A stretch of 64,000 bases of DNA from Devosia litorisediminis (lineage in GTDB: Bacteria; Pseudomonadota; Alphaproteobacteria; Rhizobiales; Devosiaceae). Below are positions 8,718-16,991 of this stretch, piece after piece. Position 1 is the first letter of the stretch, and every line of letters starts with the position of its first letter. The DNA is taken from positions 186,001 through 250,000 of the forward strand of contig NZ_JAGXTP010000002.1 in assembly GCF_018334155.1 (NCBI RefSeq). The letters are read 5' to 3'. The notes under the pieces are model-generated. The model was not told where the DNA came from. It searched no databases and saw nothing but the letters and a program-made list of their open reading frames with translations. The position numbers and the translations under genes are program-made.

Positions 8718-8999
8718 ATAATCGATAGATTTAGAGATATTTCGCCAGCTGAGAAGTCAATTCAGCTCATCGGGCTTGAAATCATCGTCGGATTGCAGCC
8801 CGTATTTCTCAATGGCCTCGGAATTCGTAGCTTTCCACTGGGCTTGGCCTTTTTCGCAATTAACCTGATCATTTGTGTGGACGGTTTTAGGACTGGTCGC
8901 CTCCGCGGCTTCTGGGCCACCTGGGCAATCGTTTCGGTTGCGGGCCTAGTTGCCCTAGGCATGGCCACCCCGTTAGATGCCCTACTAATTCTCTGGTAA
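8718..8999 (+). CDS. Putative small two-helix membrane protein, start uncertain
   Basis: The frame is open from 8679 to a TAA at 8997-8999 and encodes two hydrophobic segments (near LGLAFFAINLIICV and ATWAIVSVAGLVALG). A good ribosome site, GAGGAG at 8708-8713, lies just upstream, but no ATG/GTG/TTG follows at normal spacing in this frame; the codons there are ATA (8718) and ATC (8721). The first canonical start is TTG 8793, which would give 68 residues. It may be a gene with a non-canonical start or one whose start codon has mutated. Not recognised. Confidence 0.35.
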   Translation: MIDRFRDISPAEKSIQLIGLEIIVGLQPVFLNGLGIRSFPLGLAFFAINLIICVDGFRTGRLRGFWATWAIVSVAGLVALGMATPLDALLILW

Positions 9000-9140
9000 T
9001 GGTGCCAACCGTGCCTTGGCAATTTCTGCCCTGAAATCCCGAAGGTTAAACGCCGGCTTTGCCGGTCCAGTGCCCAAAACCGGACAGTCCCCTTCCCACC
9101 CCGTTGTTGCCATTTCCGCCACGTGAGCGGACAGACCGCA

Positions 9141-9204
9141 TTTAGGAAATCCCACCGGCCACTTGGATGGCGGGAATGGGGCGCATTGCTGACCGACCGC
9201 TGCC
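9141..9204 (+). repeat. Dispersed 64-bp intergenic repeat, copy 1
   Basis: The core 9164-9204 matches 20554-20594 at 39 of 41 positions; weaker similarity at the same spacing extends left to 9141. An inverted, more diverged copy is at 61980-62020 outside the island. Confidence 0.75.
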
Positions 9205-9209
9205 GGGTC

Positions 9210-9411
9210 GAGGCTGTGTGAAAACTCGGCCCGGGAAATTGCCGGCGGAAAACCATTCCTCGCGGCATTCGAAGACACGGTTTTCGCGCGTCGAAATGCC
9301 AACTGAATCTGCCCGACGGCCCTTTCGACCCCCTAGAAACCCGCGCCACGCGATGTTCCGTAGAATTTCGTTCTATCGACTTTTGGCTGCGCCGTGTTTT
9401 CACACAGTCTC
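9210..9411. mobile_element. MITE-like element, about 202 bp
   Basis: Terminal inverted repeats GAGGCTGTGTGAAAAC (9210-9225) and the reverse complement of GAGACTGTGTGAAAAC (9396-9411) match at 15 of 16 positions. Ends of this type resemble those of some IS5-related elements. The interior has no transposase. It starts six bases after the 64-bp repeat core. No clear target duplication was seen. Confidence 0.55.
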
Positions 9412-9621
9412 GGCTCCGTTCCGGCCGTTCACCGCTAATCGGGGTATTCCCGATAGTTGCCATTCGCAACAAGGCCATTCCGCTTTCCGCCCAGCCATCC
9501 ATTGGGGTTTAAGGGCTCTACCAAGCGACAGAGCAGTCACGAACCTGCCGCTCCTACGCTTTGTCGAAGCTCTGATCAAACGGCAGAGTGTCTGCGCGGC
9601 CCGGAGGTCGCGCATGTTTGG

Positions 9622-10497
9622 CTACTTGAATGCAAAACCGAGCTGCTCAAGATATCCGCGCAGTTTGTCCCGGTTTTTGAGCGCTGAAGCGTTGGCAACG
9701 CGTTCGCTTGATTTTATGGACCAATCAACCAAAGGCATGCCCTGTTCCTGCTGAAAGGTGCGCATGACGGCGTTATAGCTGGCGACGTTTTCGGCGGTTT
9801 GAGATCCATCAAATGTTTCGGTGTGATGCACGGCGCGTTGAGCCAAGCGCGGCTTCACCGAGGCAGGACGCTCTGGATCTTCGCGGCCAACCGTCAGGCC
9901 GAAGATTGCGAACATGCCGGGTGGCAACCCAAGCTCCGCTGATACTTCGAGCGGATTGCTGCGCATGGAGCCAATGTAGCACGTTCCATAGCCGAGCGAC
10001 TCCAGGGTCACCACAGCGTTCTGGGCAGCAAGGGTTACATCCACCGATCCGGTCAAAAATAGCTCGAGATATTCAAGGCCGTCGGCGCTGTGTGCCTCGA
10101 TCTCGGTTATGCGGCGCAGCCGTGCAAGATCAACAACCCAGACCATGAGCAGCGGAGCGGCGTAAATGTGCTTCTGGTTGTTGCACAGGTCGGCCAGACG
10201 CGCCTTTCGCGCCGGGTCGGTCACCGTGATGACGCTCCAAAGCTGAAGATTGGACGATGAGGGAGCAGATTGTGCCGCTGCTATGGCACACGAAACAGCC
10301 TCAGCTTCGACGGCATCGGGCAGGTAGGATCGCACCGTACGGTGGTTGAGCATTGTCTCGATTGCCGGATGACCTGAGCGGGGCGCAACGCCGCCATTCT
10401 CTCTATAGCGCTGTGTCATCAGAGCCGTGATGCGCTCCTGATCGACCATGTTCCTGGCTGCGTCGTCCTTGGCTGCGTCAAAGTTGGCTTCAGGCAC
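9622..10497 (-). CDS. Nitroreductase-family NAD(P)H:FMN oxidoreductase
   Basis: 291 residues with the FMN-binding nitroreductase fold, closest in style to NfsA/NfrA. Seen in the protein: RTVRSYLPD at the N-terminal flavin site, SAPSSSNLQLW, an AAQNAVVTLESLGYGTCYIG core, and FGLTVGREDPERPASVKPRL near the C-terminus. Such enzymes reduce nitro groups, quinones or free flavin. The GTG start at 10497 has GGAGG about seven bases upstream, which is why it is preferred over the nearby out-of-frame ATG. It is transcribed divergently from the catabolic operon across a ~330-bp control region and may belong to it functionally. The substrate is not deducible. Confidence 0.85.
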   Translation of the reverse strand: MPEANFDAAKDDAARNMVDQERITALMTQRYRENGGVAPRSGHPAIETMLNHRTVRSYLPDAVEAEAVSCAIAAAQSAPSSSNLQLWSVITVTDPARKARLADLCNNQKHIYAAPLLMVWVVDLARLRRITEIEAHSADGLEYLELFLTGSVDVTLAAQNAVVTLESLGYGTCYIGSMRSNPLEVSAELGLPPGMFAIFGLTVGREDPERPASVKPRLAQRAVHHTETFDGSQTAENVASYNAVMRTFQQEQGMPLVDWSIKSSERVANASALKNRDKLRGYLEQLGFAFK

Positions 10498-10698
10498 ATT
10501 GCCCTCCTCAGATTGGTCCGTCTGGTTGCATTCTCGAAAATCGTCAGTGTGTCGGCGGCGCTTTGGTCAGTATATATTTCTGCACGATTTCGCTGGCTTT
10601 TCGTGGCAATCGTACTGATCGTCGCCTCATGACGGCGTCACAAACTCTGGTATTACAAGCTATTACCGAATCTCGCATCGCCCTTTTAGCGCCAAATC

Positions 10699-10780
10699 GC
10701 AAATTTTGAAATGTCGTTGCATTTTGTTCGTATCCCTCTATAATGCCCTCTAGAGGAAATAGTCAAAGTCAAAATTTGGC
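10699..10780. promoter_or_regulatory. Inverted repeat flanking the catabolic promoter (candidate operator)
   Basis: GCAAATTTTGA (10699-10709) and TCAAAATTTGGC (10769-10780) form an inverted repeat with one extra base. They flank a sigma70-like promoter, and a perfect 10-bp palindrome CCTCTAGAGG lies at 10747-10756 beside the expected transcription start. This could be the binding site of the IclR regulator encoded within the cluster. Confidence 0.45.
10717..10744 (+). promoter_or_regulatory. Sigma70-type promoter of the catabolic operon
   Basis: TTGCAT (10717-10722), a 16-base spacer, then a consensus TATAAT (10739-10744). It lies about 100 bases upstream of the first catabolic gene and points toward it. 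Confidence 0.6.
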
Positions 10781-10845
10781 ACCCAGACATCCATCGATGA
10801 TTTTTGTGCATGAGCAGTATTGCTATGTGATTGGAGAATATTGTC

Positions 10846-11565
10846 TTGACGAAACAGTTCGTAGTCATAAGTGCGCATGTTGGTGATTTTGTTTGGCGTT
10901 GTGGCGGGGCAATCGCTCTCCACACGCAGAACGGGTATCGCGGCACCATTGTCTGTCTTAGCTATGGAGAAATGGGGGAATCCGCCCGGCTGTTTGCCGA
11001 CCCCGAGATGACCGCCGCGAAAGCCCGTGCCATCCGCCGCCAGGAAGCGCAGGCTGCAGCAGAAGCGCTTGGCGCCGATATCGTGTTTCTGGACGGCACT
11101 GATTATATGCTGCGCGTGACCGAGCAGATGCTGATGACCACCGCAGAGATCCTGCGTCAGACTCAGCCAGAATTTATCCTGACACACCCTGCAGCCGATC
11201 CTTCCAATCTGGATCACGTCACAGCGCACAACTTTGCGCTGGAGGCCCGGATGGTCGCACAGGCGCATGGGCGGCCGGGTGGCCCGGTTATCGGCGCGCC
11301 GCAGGTCTATTCCTTTGAGCCCCACCAGTCCGAGTTGTGCGGCTTCAAGCCTGACACTCTGCTGGAGATCACGAGCGTTTGGGAAACCAAGCGCAAAGCG
11401 ATGGAATGTCTGGCAGGCCAGAAGTCGCTTTGGGACTATTATGAAAATGTGGGCCTTCAGCGTGGAGCGGTCGCGCGTCGCCGCCAGAAACAGGTCGCAG
11501 GCAGTCGCGTCTACGCAGAAGCGTTCCAGAAGATATTTCCCTCTGCCGTCGAGTTCCTTGGTTAG
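10846..11565 (+). CDS. PIG-L/LmbE-family protein, possible GalB-like hydratase
   Basis: About 239 residues of the PIG-L (LmbE) fold. Members are zinc-dependent deacetylases, but one branch (GalB) is the 4-oxalomesaconate hydratase of gallate and protocatechuate catabolism. The usual AHPDD metal motif reads AHVGD here, so one ligand position is changed; a later His-rich motif (HPAADPSNLDHVTAH) is kept. The RraA-type aldolase, FAH hydrolase and decarboxylase-like genes nearby make a hydratase in ring-cleavage product metabolism more likely than sugar deacetylation. TTG 10846 is chosen because GGAGA lies 8 bases upstream; TTG 10831 is the alternative. First gene of the operon. Confidence 0.65.
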   Translation: MTKQFVVISAHVGDFVWRCGGAIALHTQNGYRGTIVCLSYGEMGESARLFADPEMTAAKARAIRRQEAQAAAEALGADIVFLDGTDYMLRVTEQMLMTTAEILRQTQPEFILTHPAADPSNLDHVTAHNFALEARMVAQAHGRPGGPVIGAPQVYSFEPHQSELCGFKPDTLLEITSVWETKRKAMECLAGQKSLWDYYENVGLQRGAVARRRQKQVAGSRVYAEAFQKIFPSAVEFLG

Positions 11566-11608
11566 CGCATAAGGCATTTGCGCTCTTTGGCAGGAAGGGA
11601 ATTTGGCG

Positions 11609-12454
11609 GTGACGGTATCAACCCTACTCGGTGACTATCCAATCACGCACGCATTCAAAGCGGCGGCGGCCACGTCGGACGTCGCGTTCGATTTTTTGCC
11701 CGGCAAACCCGTGACCTATTTCCGCAGGTTCTTCCAGAAACTCGATATCGACATCGCCGAAGTGCCGATCATGACGTTTCTGATTGCCCGTGAGCGCGGG
11801 GTGCCTGTTGCACTGCTGCCTGCTATCGTCTTGGGCGGCAGCCAGCACGAATATCTGTTTCGCAACGCCACCAGCGATTTGGGATCGCCTGCTGATCTTG
11901 CGGGAAGGCGCATTGGCGTCCGCTCCTACAGCGTCACGACCGTCGCCTGGCTACGCGACATTTTGCAACGCGAACACGGCGTTGACCCCAGCACGATTAC
12001 CTGGGTGACCTTCGAGCCGCCGCATCTGCCAATTCTGAAGGATCTGCCAAATGTGGTCGCGGCTCCGGCCGGCATCTCATGCGACGAGATGCTTGCCGTA
12101 GGCCAGTTGGATGCTGCCGTTCTGCGCGCTGTCCCGACTGGGCGCAACTTCGTGCATGTCATTGAGGACCCGGTTGCGGCCGGTGATGCTTGGTGCAAGC
12201 GCGAGGCCGGTCTTCAAATCAATCATATGGTTGCCGTTCCACGGGCCTTTGCGAGCGCCAACCCTGAAGCCGTATCGGCATTCATGGCAGGGCTTCGCGC
12301 CAGCGCAAGACGCGCGGGAAAAGAGAACCTCATCGGTCTGGATTCGATCCGGCACAGTCTCGAACTGTCCATCCAATGCGCGGTTCGACAGGGGCTGATC
12401 CACAGCGAACCCCAGATCGATCAGTTGTTCGCACAAAGTTCATTCGGGCCCTGA
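11609..12454 (+). CDS. Periplasmic-binding-fold protein, 4,5-dihydroxyphthalate decarboxylase-like
   Basis: About 281 residues with no signal peptide, so cytoplasmic. The fold is that of type 2 periplasmic binding proteins (AEVPIMTFLIARERG, then DLAGRRIGVRSYSVTTVAWLR in part). Cytoplasmic members without a leader include 4,5-dihydroxyphthalate decarboxylase, which releases CO2 from a substituted phthalate to give protocatechuate. Neighbouring genes suit aromatic or polycarboxylate breakdown. GTG 11609 is preferred because AGGAAGGGA ends eight bases before it; TTG 11603 is too close to that site. An alternative is a binding protein of an ABC importer, but no ABC genes are present. Confidence 0.6.
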   Translation: MTVSTLLGDYPITHAFKAAAATSDVAFDFLPGKPVTYFRRFFQKLDIDIAEVPIMTFLIARERGVPVALLPAIVLGGSQHEYLFRNATSDLGSPADLAGRRIGVRSYSVTTVAWLRDILQREHGVDPSTITWVTFEPPHLPILKDLPNVVAAPAGISCDEMLAVGQLDAAVLRAVPTGRNFVHVIEDPVAAGDAWCKREAGLQINHMVAVPRAFASANPEAVSAFMAGLRASARRAGKENLIGLDSIRHSLELSIQCAVRQGLIHSEPQIDQLFAQSSFGP

Positions 12455-12502
12455 GAGCCTGATTTGGAAGACATCAATGTCACAACAAGGGAGAGAGAGA
12501 GA

Positions 12503-13462
12503 ATGAAAACGCTCATCAAAATACTGGCTCTGACCACAGCCACGCTTGTCGCTGGAACTTCGGTTCATGCGCAGGAATGGCGCCCGAACCAGCCCGTGCG
12601 CATGGTTGTGGCGTTCGCTGCTGGTGGACCAGTCGATCTGGTCGCACGCGAGTTCGCTCCACGGCTTGAAGAATATCTTGGTCAGCCGGTGCTGGTCGAA
12701 AATATGGGGGGTGCTGGCGGCCTGATCGCAGCCAAGAATGTAGGCGCCGCCGACGCTGATGGTCAAACCATCTTCTTTGCTGCGGCTGGCAACGTGGTCA
12801 TTCGTCCTTTGGTCGACAAAGACAGTCAGGTCATAGAAGATCTGCGCTCGGTCGCCTTGGTTTCCAAAAGCCCACACGCGATGGTGGTCAACGCAGACCT
12901 GCCAGTTCAGAACGTTGACGAACTGATCGCCCTGGCCAAGGAACGGCCCGGCGAACTCAACTTCGGATCTGCCGGAACAGGGGCAGCCGCGCATCTTGGC
13001 TTTGAAATGTTCAAGATGGCAACCGGTGTTGAGATCGAGCATATTCCTTATAGCGGCGTCGCTCCCTCGCTTGTCGATCTGGCCGCGGGTGCAATCGACA
13101 TGTCGTTAAGCTCGATACCCTCACTGGCCTCGATGCTTGATGCAGGTCTCATCCGCATCATCGGGTTGACTGACGAAGGCCCGGGCAATGAAGACATTCC
13201 ATTGATCTCCGACACAGTGCCCGATTTCGGCTACTCCACCTGGTACGGCGCCATGGTCCCCGTCGACACCAGTGATGAGGTTGTTCAGGTGCTCAATGAC
13301 GCGTTCGCGTTCGCATCGGCCGATGAAGACCTCCGCAAGCGGATGGCTCTGCAGGGCCTCAAGATCGGCCACAGTTCAGCGGCCGAAATGGACACGTTCT
13401 TCCAGGCAGAGCTCGTCCGTTGGGGTGCTGTCATCGACGCGGCAGACATCACTGCCGAGTAG
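12503..13462 (+). CDS. tctC: Tripartite tricarboxylate transporter substrate-binding protein (TctC/Bug family)
   Basis: About 319 residues. A cleavable signal peptide starts at Met 12503 (MKTLIKILALTTATL, cleavage near VHAQE), preceded by AAGGGAGAGAG. The upstream TTG at 12464 would bury the leader and is rejected. The mature protein has the Bug fold: RPNQPVRMVVAFAAGG, PVLVENMGGAGG and later AGTGAAAHLGFEMFK. It captures a carboxylated substrate in the periplasm and hands it to TctA/TctB, encoded 4 kb downstream at 17709-19672. An intrinsic terminator follows 46 bases after the stop. Confidence 0.9.
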   Translation: MKTLIKILALTTATLVAGTSVHAQEWRPNQPVRMVVAFAAGGPVDLVAREFAPRLEEYLGQPVLVENMGGAGGLIAAKNVGAADADGQTIFFAAAGNVVIRPLVDKDSQVIEDLRSVALVSKSPHAMVVNADLPVQNVDELIALAKERPGELNFGSAGTGAAAHLGFEMFKMATGVEIEHIPYSGVAPSLVDLAAGAIDMSLSSIPSLASMLDAGLIRIIGLTDEGPGNEDIPLISDTVPDFGYSTWYGAMVPVDTSDEVVQVLNDAFAFASADEDLRKRMALQGLKIGHSSAAEMDTFFQAELVRWGAVIDAADITAE

Positions 13463-13508
13463 CGCTCCCGGAAAGGGGCCATCGTAAACGGCCTATTGAT
13501 CTGAACTT

Positions 13509-13543
13509 GACTGTCACCTTCCAAGGGGGTGGCAGTCTTTTTT
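13509..13543 (+). terminator. Intrinsic terminator after tctC
   Basis: GACTGTCACC (13509-13518) pairs with GGTGGCAGTC (13528-13537), with one G-T wobble, around a 9-nt loop; six T residues follow directly. This ends the 10.8-13.5 kb transcription unit. Confidence 0.85.
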
Positions 13544-13573
13544 GTCGCCAAGCAAAATGTCAGGCCACACTGG

Positions 13574-14953
13574 CTATGATGAGGGGACCAATACCTTGCC
13601 GCGCCGCACGACGCTGATGCAGGCGCCAATGGCAGCAAACACGGCGGCCAGAACCAGAGGCAATGTCGGTCCCCCACCGACAACCCTGGACATTGCCAGT
13701 GTCGCCAATGCTGTTCCCAGTGCCTGGCCGACAAGGCGTGCTGTTGCCAGGGCGCCTGCAGCTGCGCCTGAACGCGCTTTGGGCGCCGAACCCAAAATTG
13801 TGCGATTGTTTGGCGACTGAAACAGCGCAAATCCGAAGCCGCAGATCGCCAGAGGCCAAGCCATCCCCCAAAGAGTGCTCGTTGAGGGATAAACCACCAG
13901 AATGAGCAAACCCATCGCAAGCATGCCAAGGCCAAGAAATCCCAATATGCCCGCGGGCAGCCGATCCGCGAGAGTGCCGGCGATGGGTGCGGTGCAGGCC
14001 AGTGCCAACGGCCACGCTCCAAAGATCAGGCCCGCCTCCAGTACTGAAAAGCCCAGACTGCTCTGCAGATAAAAGGGGAGGGACACGTAAGTGGCCATTT
14101 GGGCGCTAAACGCGCATAACGAGGCCAGCACCGACAAGGAGAACACAGGAATTCGGATCAGATCCAGCGGCAAAAGTGGGGCCGGCTTGTCCCAAAGGCG
14201 GATAACCAGCGCGATGCCCGCCGCAATGCCGATCAGGAAAAGGGCACCGGTCAGCGCAACATTCCAAAAATGACCTATGGTACTGAAACCCAATAACAGG
14301 CTACCAAACATGGTCGCGCTGAGGGCGGCGCTGACGAAGTCGAACGGCTTGGCCTGGACGTTGGTTTCGGGCAGCGTGAACAGGCCCACCGTCGCCGAAA
14401 TAAGACCTGTTATCAGGCTGACGCCAAACACCCAGCGCCATGACCCGAATGCAAGCAATACCCCGGCAATGCTGGGGCCTATGCTGGATGCAATGGCGAC
14501 GGCCATGGCAGTCAAACCAATGGCCCGTCCCAGCCTGCTGCTGGGCATGATGTATCGCACCAGAGCCAGATTGATGCTGAGAATACAGGCAGCCCCAAAG
14601 CCCTGGATGGTGCGGGCGAGAATGAGTAGCTCAAAATTGGGCGATAGCGCAGCCAGCCCGGCCATGATCGCGAAGACGAGAAGCCCAATCAAGTAGATGC
14701 GACGGTGCCCGACAATGTCGCCCATAGCCGCAATTGGAAGCAGGCTCGTCACCACCGCGAGTTGGTAGACGTTCACGGCCCAAACTGATGTCGACGCCGT
14801 TATGCCGAACTCGCTGGACAGTGTGGGCAAGGCGACATTGACCGATACGCCATCCATCGCGGCACTGCTGGCGGCAAGCAGAATTGTGGCAAAAGCCAGT
14901 GCCCTGCGCGGCATGGGCATGCCGTCAGCTGCGCCTTGGATCGTTCCGGTCAT
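13574..14953 (-). CDS. MFS transporter, DHA2-like drug/solute exporter
   Basis: 459 residues with many membrane helices. The first helix carries NVALPTLSSEFG, a hallmark of the EmrB/QacA (DHA2) group, then GDIVGHRRIYLIG resembling the MFS loop 2-3 motif, and ARTIQGFGAACILS. This group uses proton antiport to export hydrophobic or anionic compounds. Located convergent with tctC and between the two halves of the catabolic cluster, it may export a toxic intermediate or protect against the substrate. Substrate unknown. Confidence 0.88.
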   Translation of the reverse strand: MTGTIQGAADGMPMPRRALAFATILLAASSAAMDGVSVNVALPTLSSEFGITASTSVWAVNVYQLAVVTSLLPIAAMGDIVGHRRIYLIGLLVFAIMAGLAALSPNFELLILARTIQGFGAACILSINLALVRYIMPSSRLGRAIGLTAMAVAIASSIGPSIAGVLLAFGSWRWVFGVSLITGLISATVGLFTLPETNVQAKPFDFVSAALSATMFGSLLLGFSTIGHFWNVALTGALFLIGIAAGIALVIRLWDKPAPLLPLDLIRIPVFSLSVLASLCAFSAQMATYVSLPFYLQSSLGFSVLEAGLIFGAWPLALACTAPIAGTLADRLPAGILGFLGLGMLAMGLLILVVYPSTSTLWGMAWPLAICGFGFALFQSPNNRTILGSAPKARSGAAAGALATARLVGQALGTALATLAMSRVVGGGPTLPLVLAAVFAAIGACISVVRRGKVLVPSS

Positions 14954-15084
14954 CGAAAAGTCTCGTTGTTAAATGCACTCGCGGCGGATCTGCACGAGAC
15001 AGAGCTGTCGGCAGGGATCAACTTTGGTGGCGAATGCACGGGGACCTGTGAGCGTCGACTTCGCCGACCGCAGACTTGCCAGAT

Positions 15085-15840
15085 TTACTCCACACGGACT
15101 GGTAGATCGGGGTCTTGGTCGAGAATGTCGGGGCCAAAAAAAGTGGGATCACCGCCCAGATCGAGCGTTAATCGCGCGCTCGCGAACCGTAGCGCCTGGA
15201 GATAGGATTCAACTGCTTCCGCACCAAAACGGTTCGGAGGCCCCGTAACGGCCAGGGCGCCGAATAATTTGCGCTCGCCCGAAAAAATCGGCACAGACAC
15301 GCTGGCAACCTGGGGGTCTCGCTCACCGAAGGTATGATGAAAACCATTTGAACGGACTTGGTCGTACAACTCGCCTTCCTCGCCTGAGTAGGCGAGGATA
15401 ACGTGTCCCGGAGCGCCTTGATTCAGGGGGAGAAGGCTCCCGACGCGGACGTGATGGCGAATGGATTGTTCAGAATCATGACGGAACAGGCAGACGCGGC
15501 TATCGCCTTCACGGACATACAGCGCAGCACTCTCGCCCGTCGCTTGAGCAAGCCGTTCCAAAATGGGCTCGACAGCACGCCCCAGACTGAAGGTCGACTG
15601 ATAGTACGTCCCGAGCCGCACCAGCGCTGGTCCCAGGCGCCAGGCACCATCATCAGTCCGCACGAGAAAATGATCGAGTGCCAGGGTTCGGGCAAGCCGT
15701 AGGACCGTTGCTTTGTCGAGTTCGGTTCTACGCGTTAGCTCTGCCAGACTGAGCACTCTGTCTTTCTCTTCAAAGCATAGCAAAATGGACAGTGCGCGTT
15801 CCACTGCCGCGACCCCTTCAGTTCGTTTTGCCATAGTCAT
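15085..15840 (-). CDS. IclR-family transcriptional regulator
   Basis: 251 residues. The N-terminal winged helix (residues about 8-70: VERALSILLCFEEKDR, LAELTRRTELDKATVLRL) is followed by the IclR effector domain (about 80-245) with GAPGHVILAYSG and SVPIFSGERKLFGALAVTG. IclR proteins bind small carboxylates or aromatics and commonly control catabolic operons beside them. It is divergent from the 2-hydroxyacid dehydrogenase gene across a 133-base gap, so that gap and the 10.7-kb promoter are candidate targets. Activator or repressor cannot be told from sequence. Confidence 0.9.
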   Translation of the reverse strand: MTMAKRTEGVAAVERALSILLCFEEKDRVLSLAELTRRTELDKATVLRLARTLALDHFLVRTDDGAWRLGPALVRLGTYYQSTFSLGRAVEPILERLAQATGESAALYVREGDSRVCLFRHDSEQSIRHHVRVGSLLPLNQGAPGHVILAYSGEEGELYDQVRSNGFHHTFGERDPQVASVSVPIFSGERKLFGALAVTGPPNRFGAEAVESYLQALRFASARLTLDLGGDPTFFGPDILDQDPDLPVRVE

Positions 15841-15973
15841 GCTCCATAGGTTGGTGGTTATAATAAAACGTCATTTCACTCTATGCAATCTCTGAAGAGT
15901 ATGATTTTCTTTGAACCAGACCAAAGACGCCGATCAAGTGCGTTAGAAAATCAGATTGAGGCCGGAGGCGACT

Positions 15974-16975
15974 GTGGCTCGCAAGAGCGTATTGGTAACA
16001 GGACTTGCGATTGATGAGGCGGCAGAATCGCGGCTGATTAGTGAGGGCGTAGACATCATCTACGCCGGTTCCGCGCTCGCAAGCGCTGAATTGGCCGCAT
16101 TGGCGGCACAGCACCAGGTCCATGGCATAATCGTCAGACAAGGGGTGATCGATGAGCGCGTCATTGCGGCATCTGAACGCCTTGCCGTGCTGTCTCGTCA
16201 TGGTACCGGCGTGGATCTGATTGACCTTTCGGCAGCGACCCGTCGCGGCATTCCAGTGCTGCGCGCTGCTGGTGCAAATGCAAAGTCTGTTGCCGAACAC
16301 ACAATTGGCTTCATCTTTGGCCTCGTAAAGAACTTCAAGCCATTGGATCAAGCAGTTCGCGATGGGCAATGGCCCAAGCCAGGCTACGTCGGTCGCGACA
16401 TCGCTGGTCTCGACCTCGGTATAGTTGGCTTTGGTGCGGTCGGGCAATTGGTGGCGCAATCAGCAACAGCTTTGGGCATGAGTGTTCGGGTGTATGACCC
16501 ACGGGCTCAAGTCCCCGAAAATATCATCCACGCGCCAAGCCTTGAAGCCTTGCTGGCCCAAAGCGACGTTGTCAGCCTGCATTGCCCACTGACTCAAGAG
16601 AGCTGGCATATGCTTGACGCATCAGCGCTCGCGTTGATGCGCAAGGACGCGTTTTTGGTCAACACAGCGCGCGGCGGGCTCGTCGATGAGCGCGCGCTAG
16701 TGGAGGCGTTACGCTCTGGTCAGCTTGCTGGGGCCGCGCTCGATAGTTTTGAAGTTGAGCCACCGGCCCCTGACAACGCTCTGTGGGACCTGCCAAATAT
16801 CATTCTGACACCTCATATTGCCGGCGCAGGCCAGAGTGGCATGAAAGCGGTAGGGCTGAGCTGCGTCGGCAATCTTCTTGATGCACTTAAAGGCCGACCG
16901 CTGCGTCGGGCGTGCCTTGCCAACCCAGATGTCGCGCACTTGGTGCCGGCATCCTCAGGGATCAAATTCGAATAG
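15974..16975 (+). CDS. D-isomer-specific 2-hydroxyacid dehydrogenase
   Basis: About 333 residues of the 3-phosphoglycerate dehydrogenase-like superfamily. The NAD motif GIVGFGAVGQ lies mid-protein. The catalytic Arg is in NTARGGLVDE, the Glu in DSFEVEPP and the His in LTPHIAGAG. It interconverts a 2-hydroxy acid and a 2-oxo acid with NAD(P)H. GTG 15974 is preferred because GGAGG ends seven bases before it; TTG 15956 is the other choice. It opens the second catabolic transcription unit (to FAH hydrolase). In this context it probably oxidises a hydroxy acid imported by the Tct system, but the substrate is inferred. Confidence 0.88.
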   Translation: MARKSVLVTGLAIDEAAESRLISEGVDIIYAGSALASAELAALAAQHQVHGIIVRQGVIDERVIAASERLAVLSRHGTGVDLIDLSAATRRGIPVLRAAGANAKSVAEHTIGFIFGLVKNFKPLDQAVRDGQWPKPGYVGRDIAGLDLGIVGFGAVGQLVAQSATALGMSVRVYDPRAQVPENIIHAPSLEALLAQSDVVSLHCPLTQESWHMLDASALALMRKDAFLVNTARGGLVDERALVEALRSGQLAGAALDSFEVEPPAPDNALWDLPNIILTPHIAGAGQSGMKAVGLSCVGNLLDALKGRPLRRACLANPDVAHLVPASSGIKFE

Positions 16976-16991
16976 TGATGGAGAGTTCCCC

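Larger units (their letters stand above)
9000..9621. other. Repeat-bearing intergenic region
   Basis: Non-coding in my reading. It contains one copy of the dispersed 64-bp repeat and, directly after it, a 202-bp MITE-like element. The open frames crossing it run through these repeats and do not resemble proteins. Confidence 0.5.

Noticed and set aside
8762..9502. 246-codon minus-strand open frame
   Set aside because: It runs through the MITE-like element and the 64-bp repeat, has no recognisable domain and overlaps a better plus-strand candidate.
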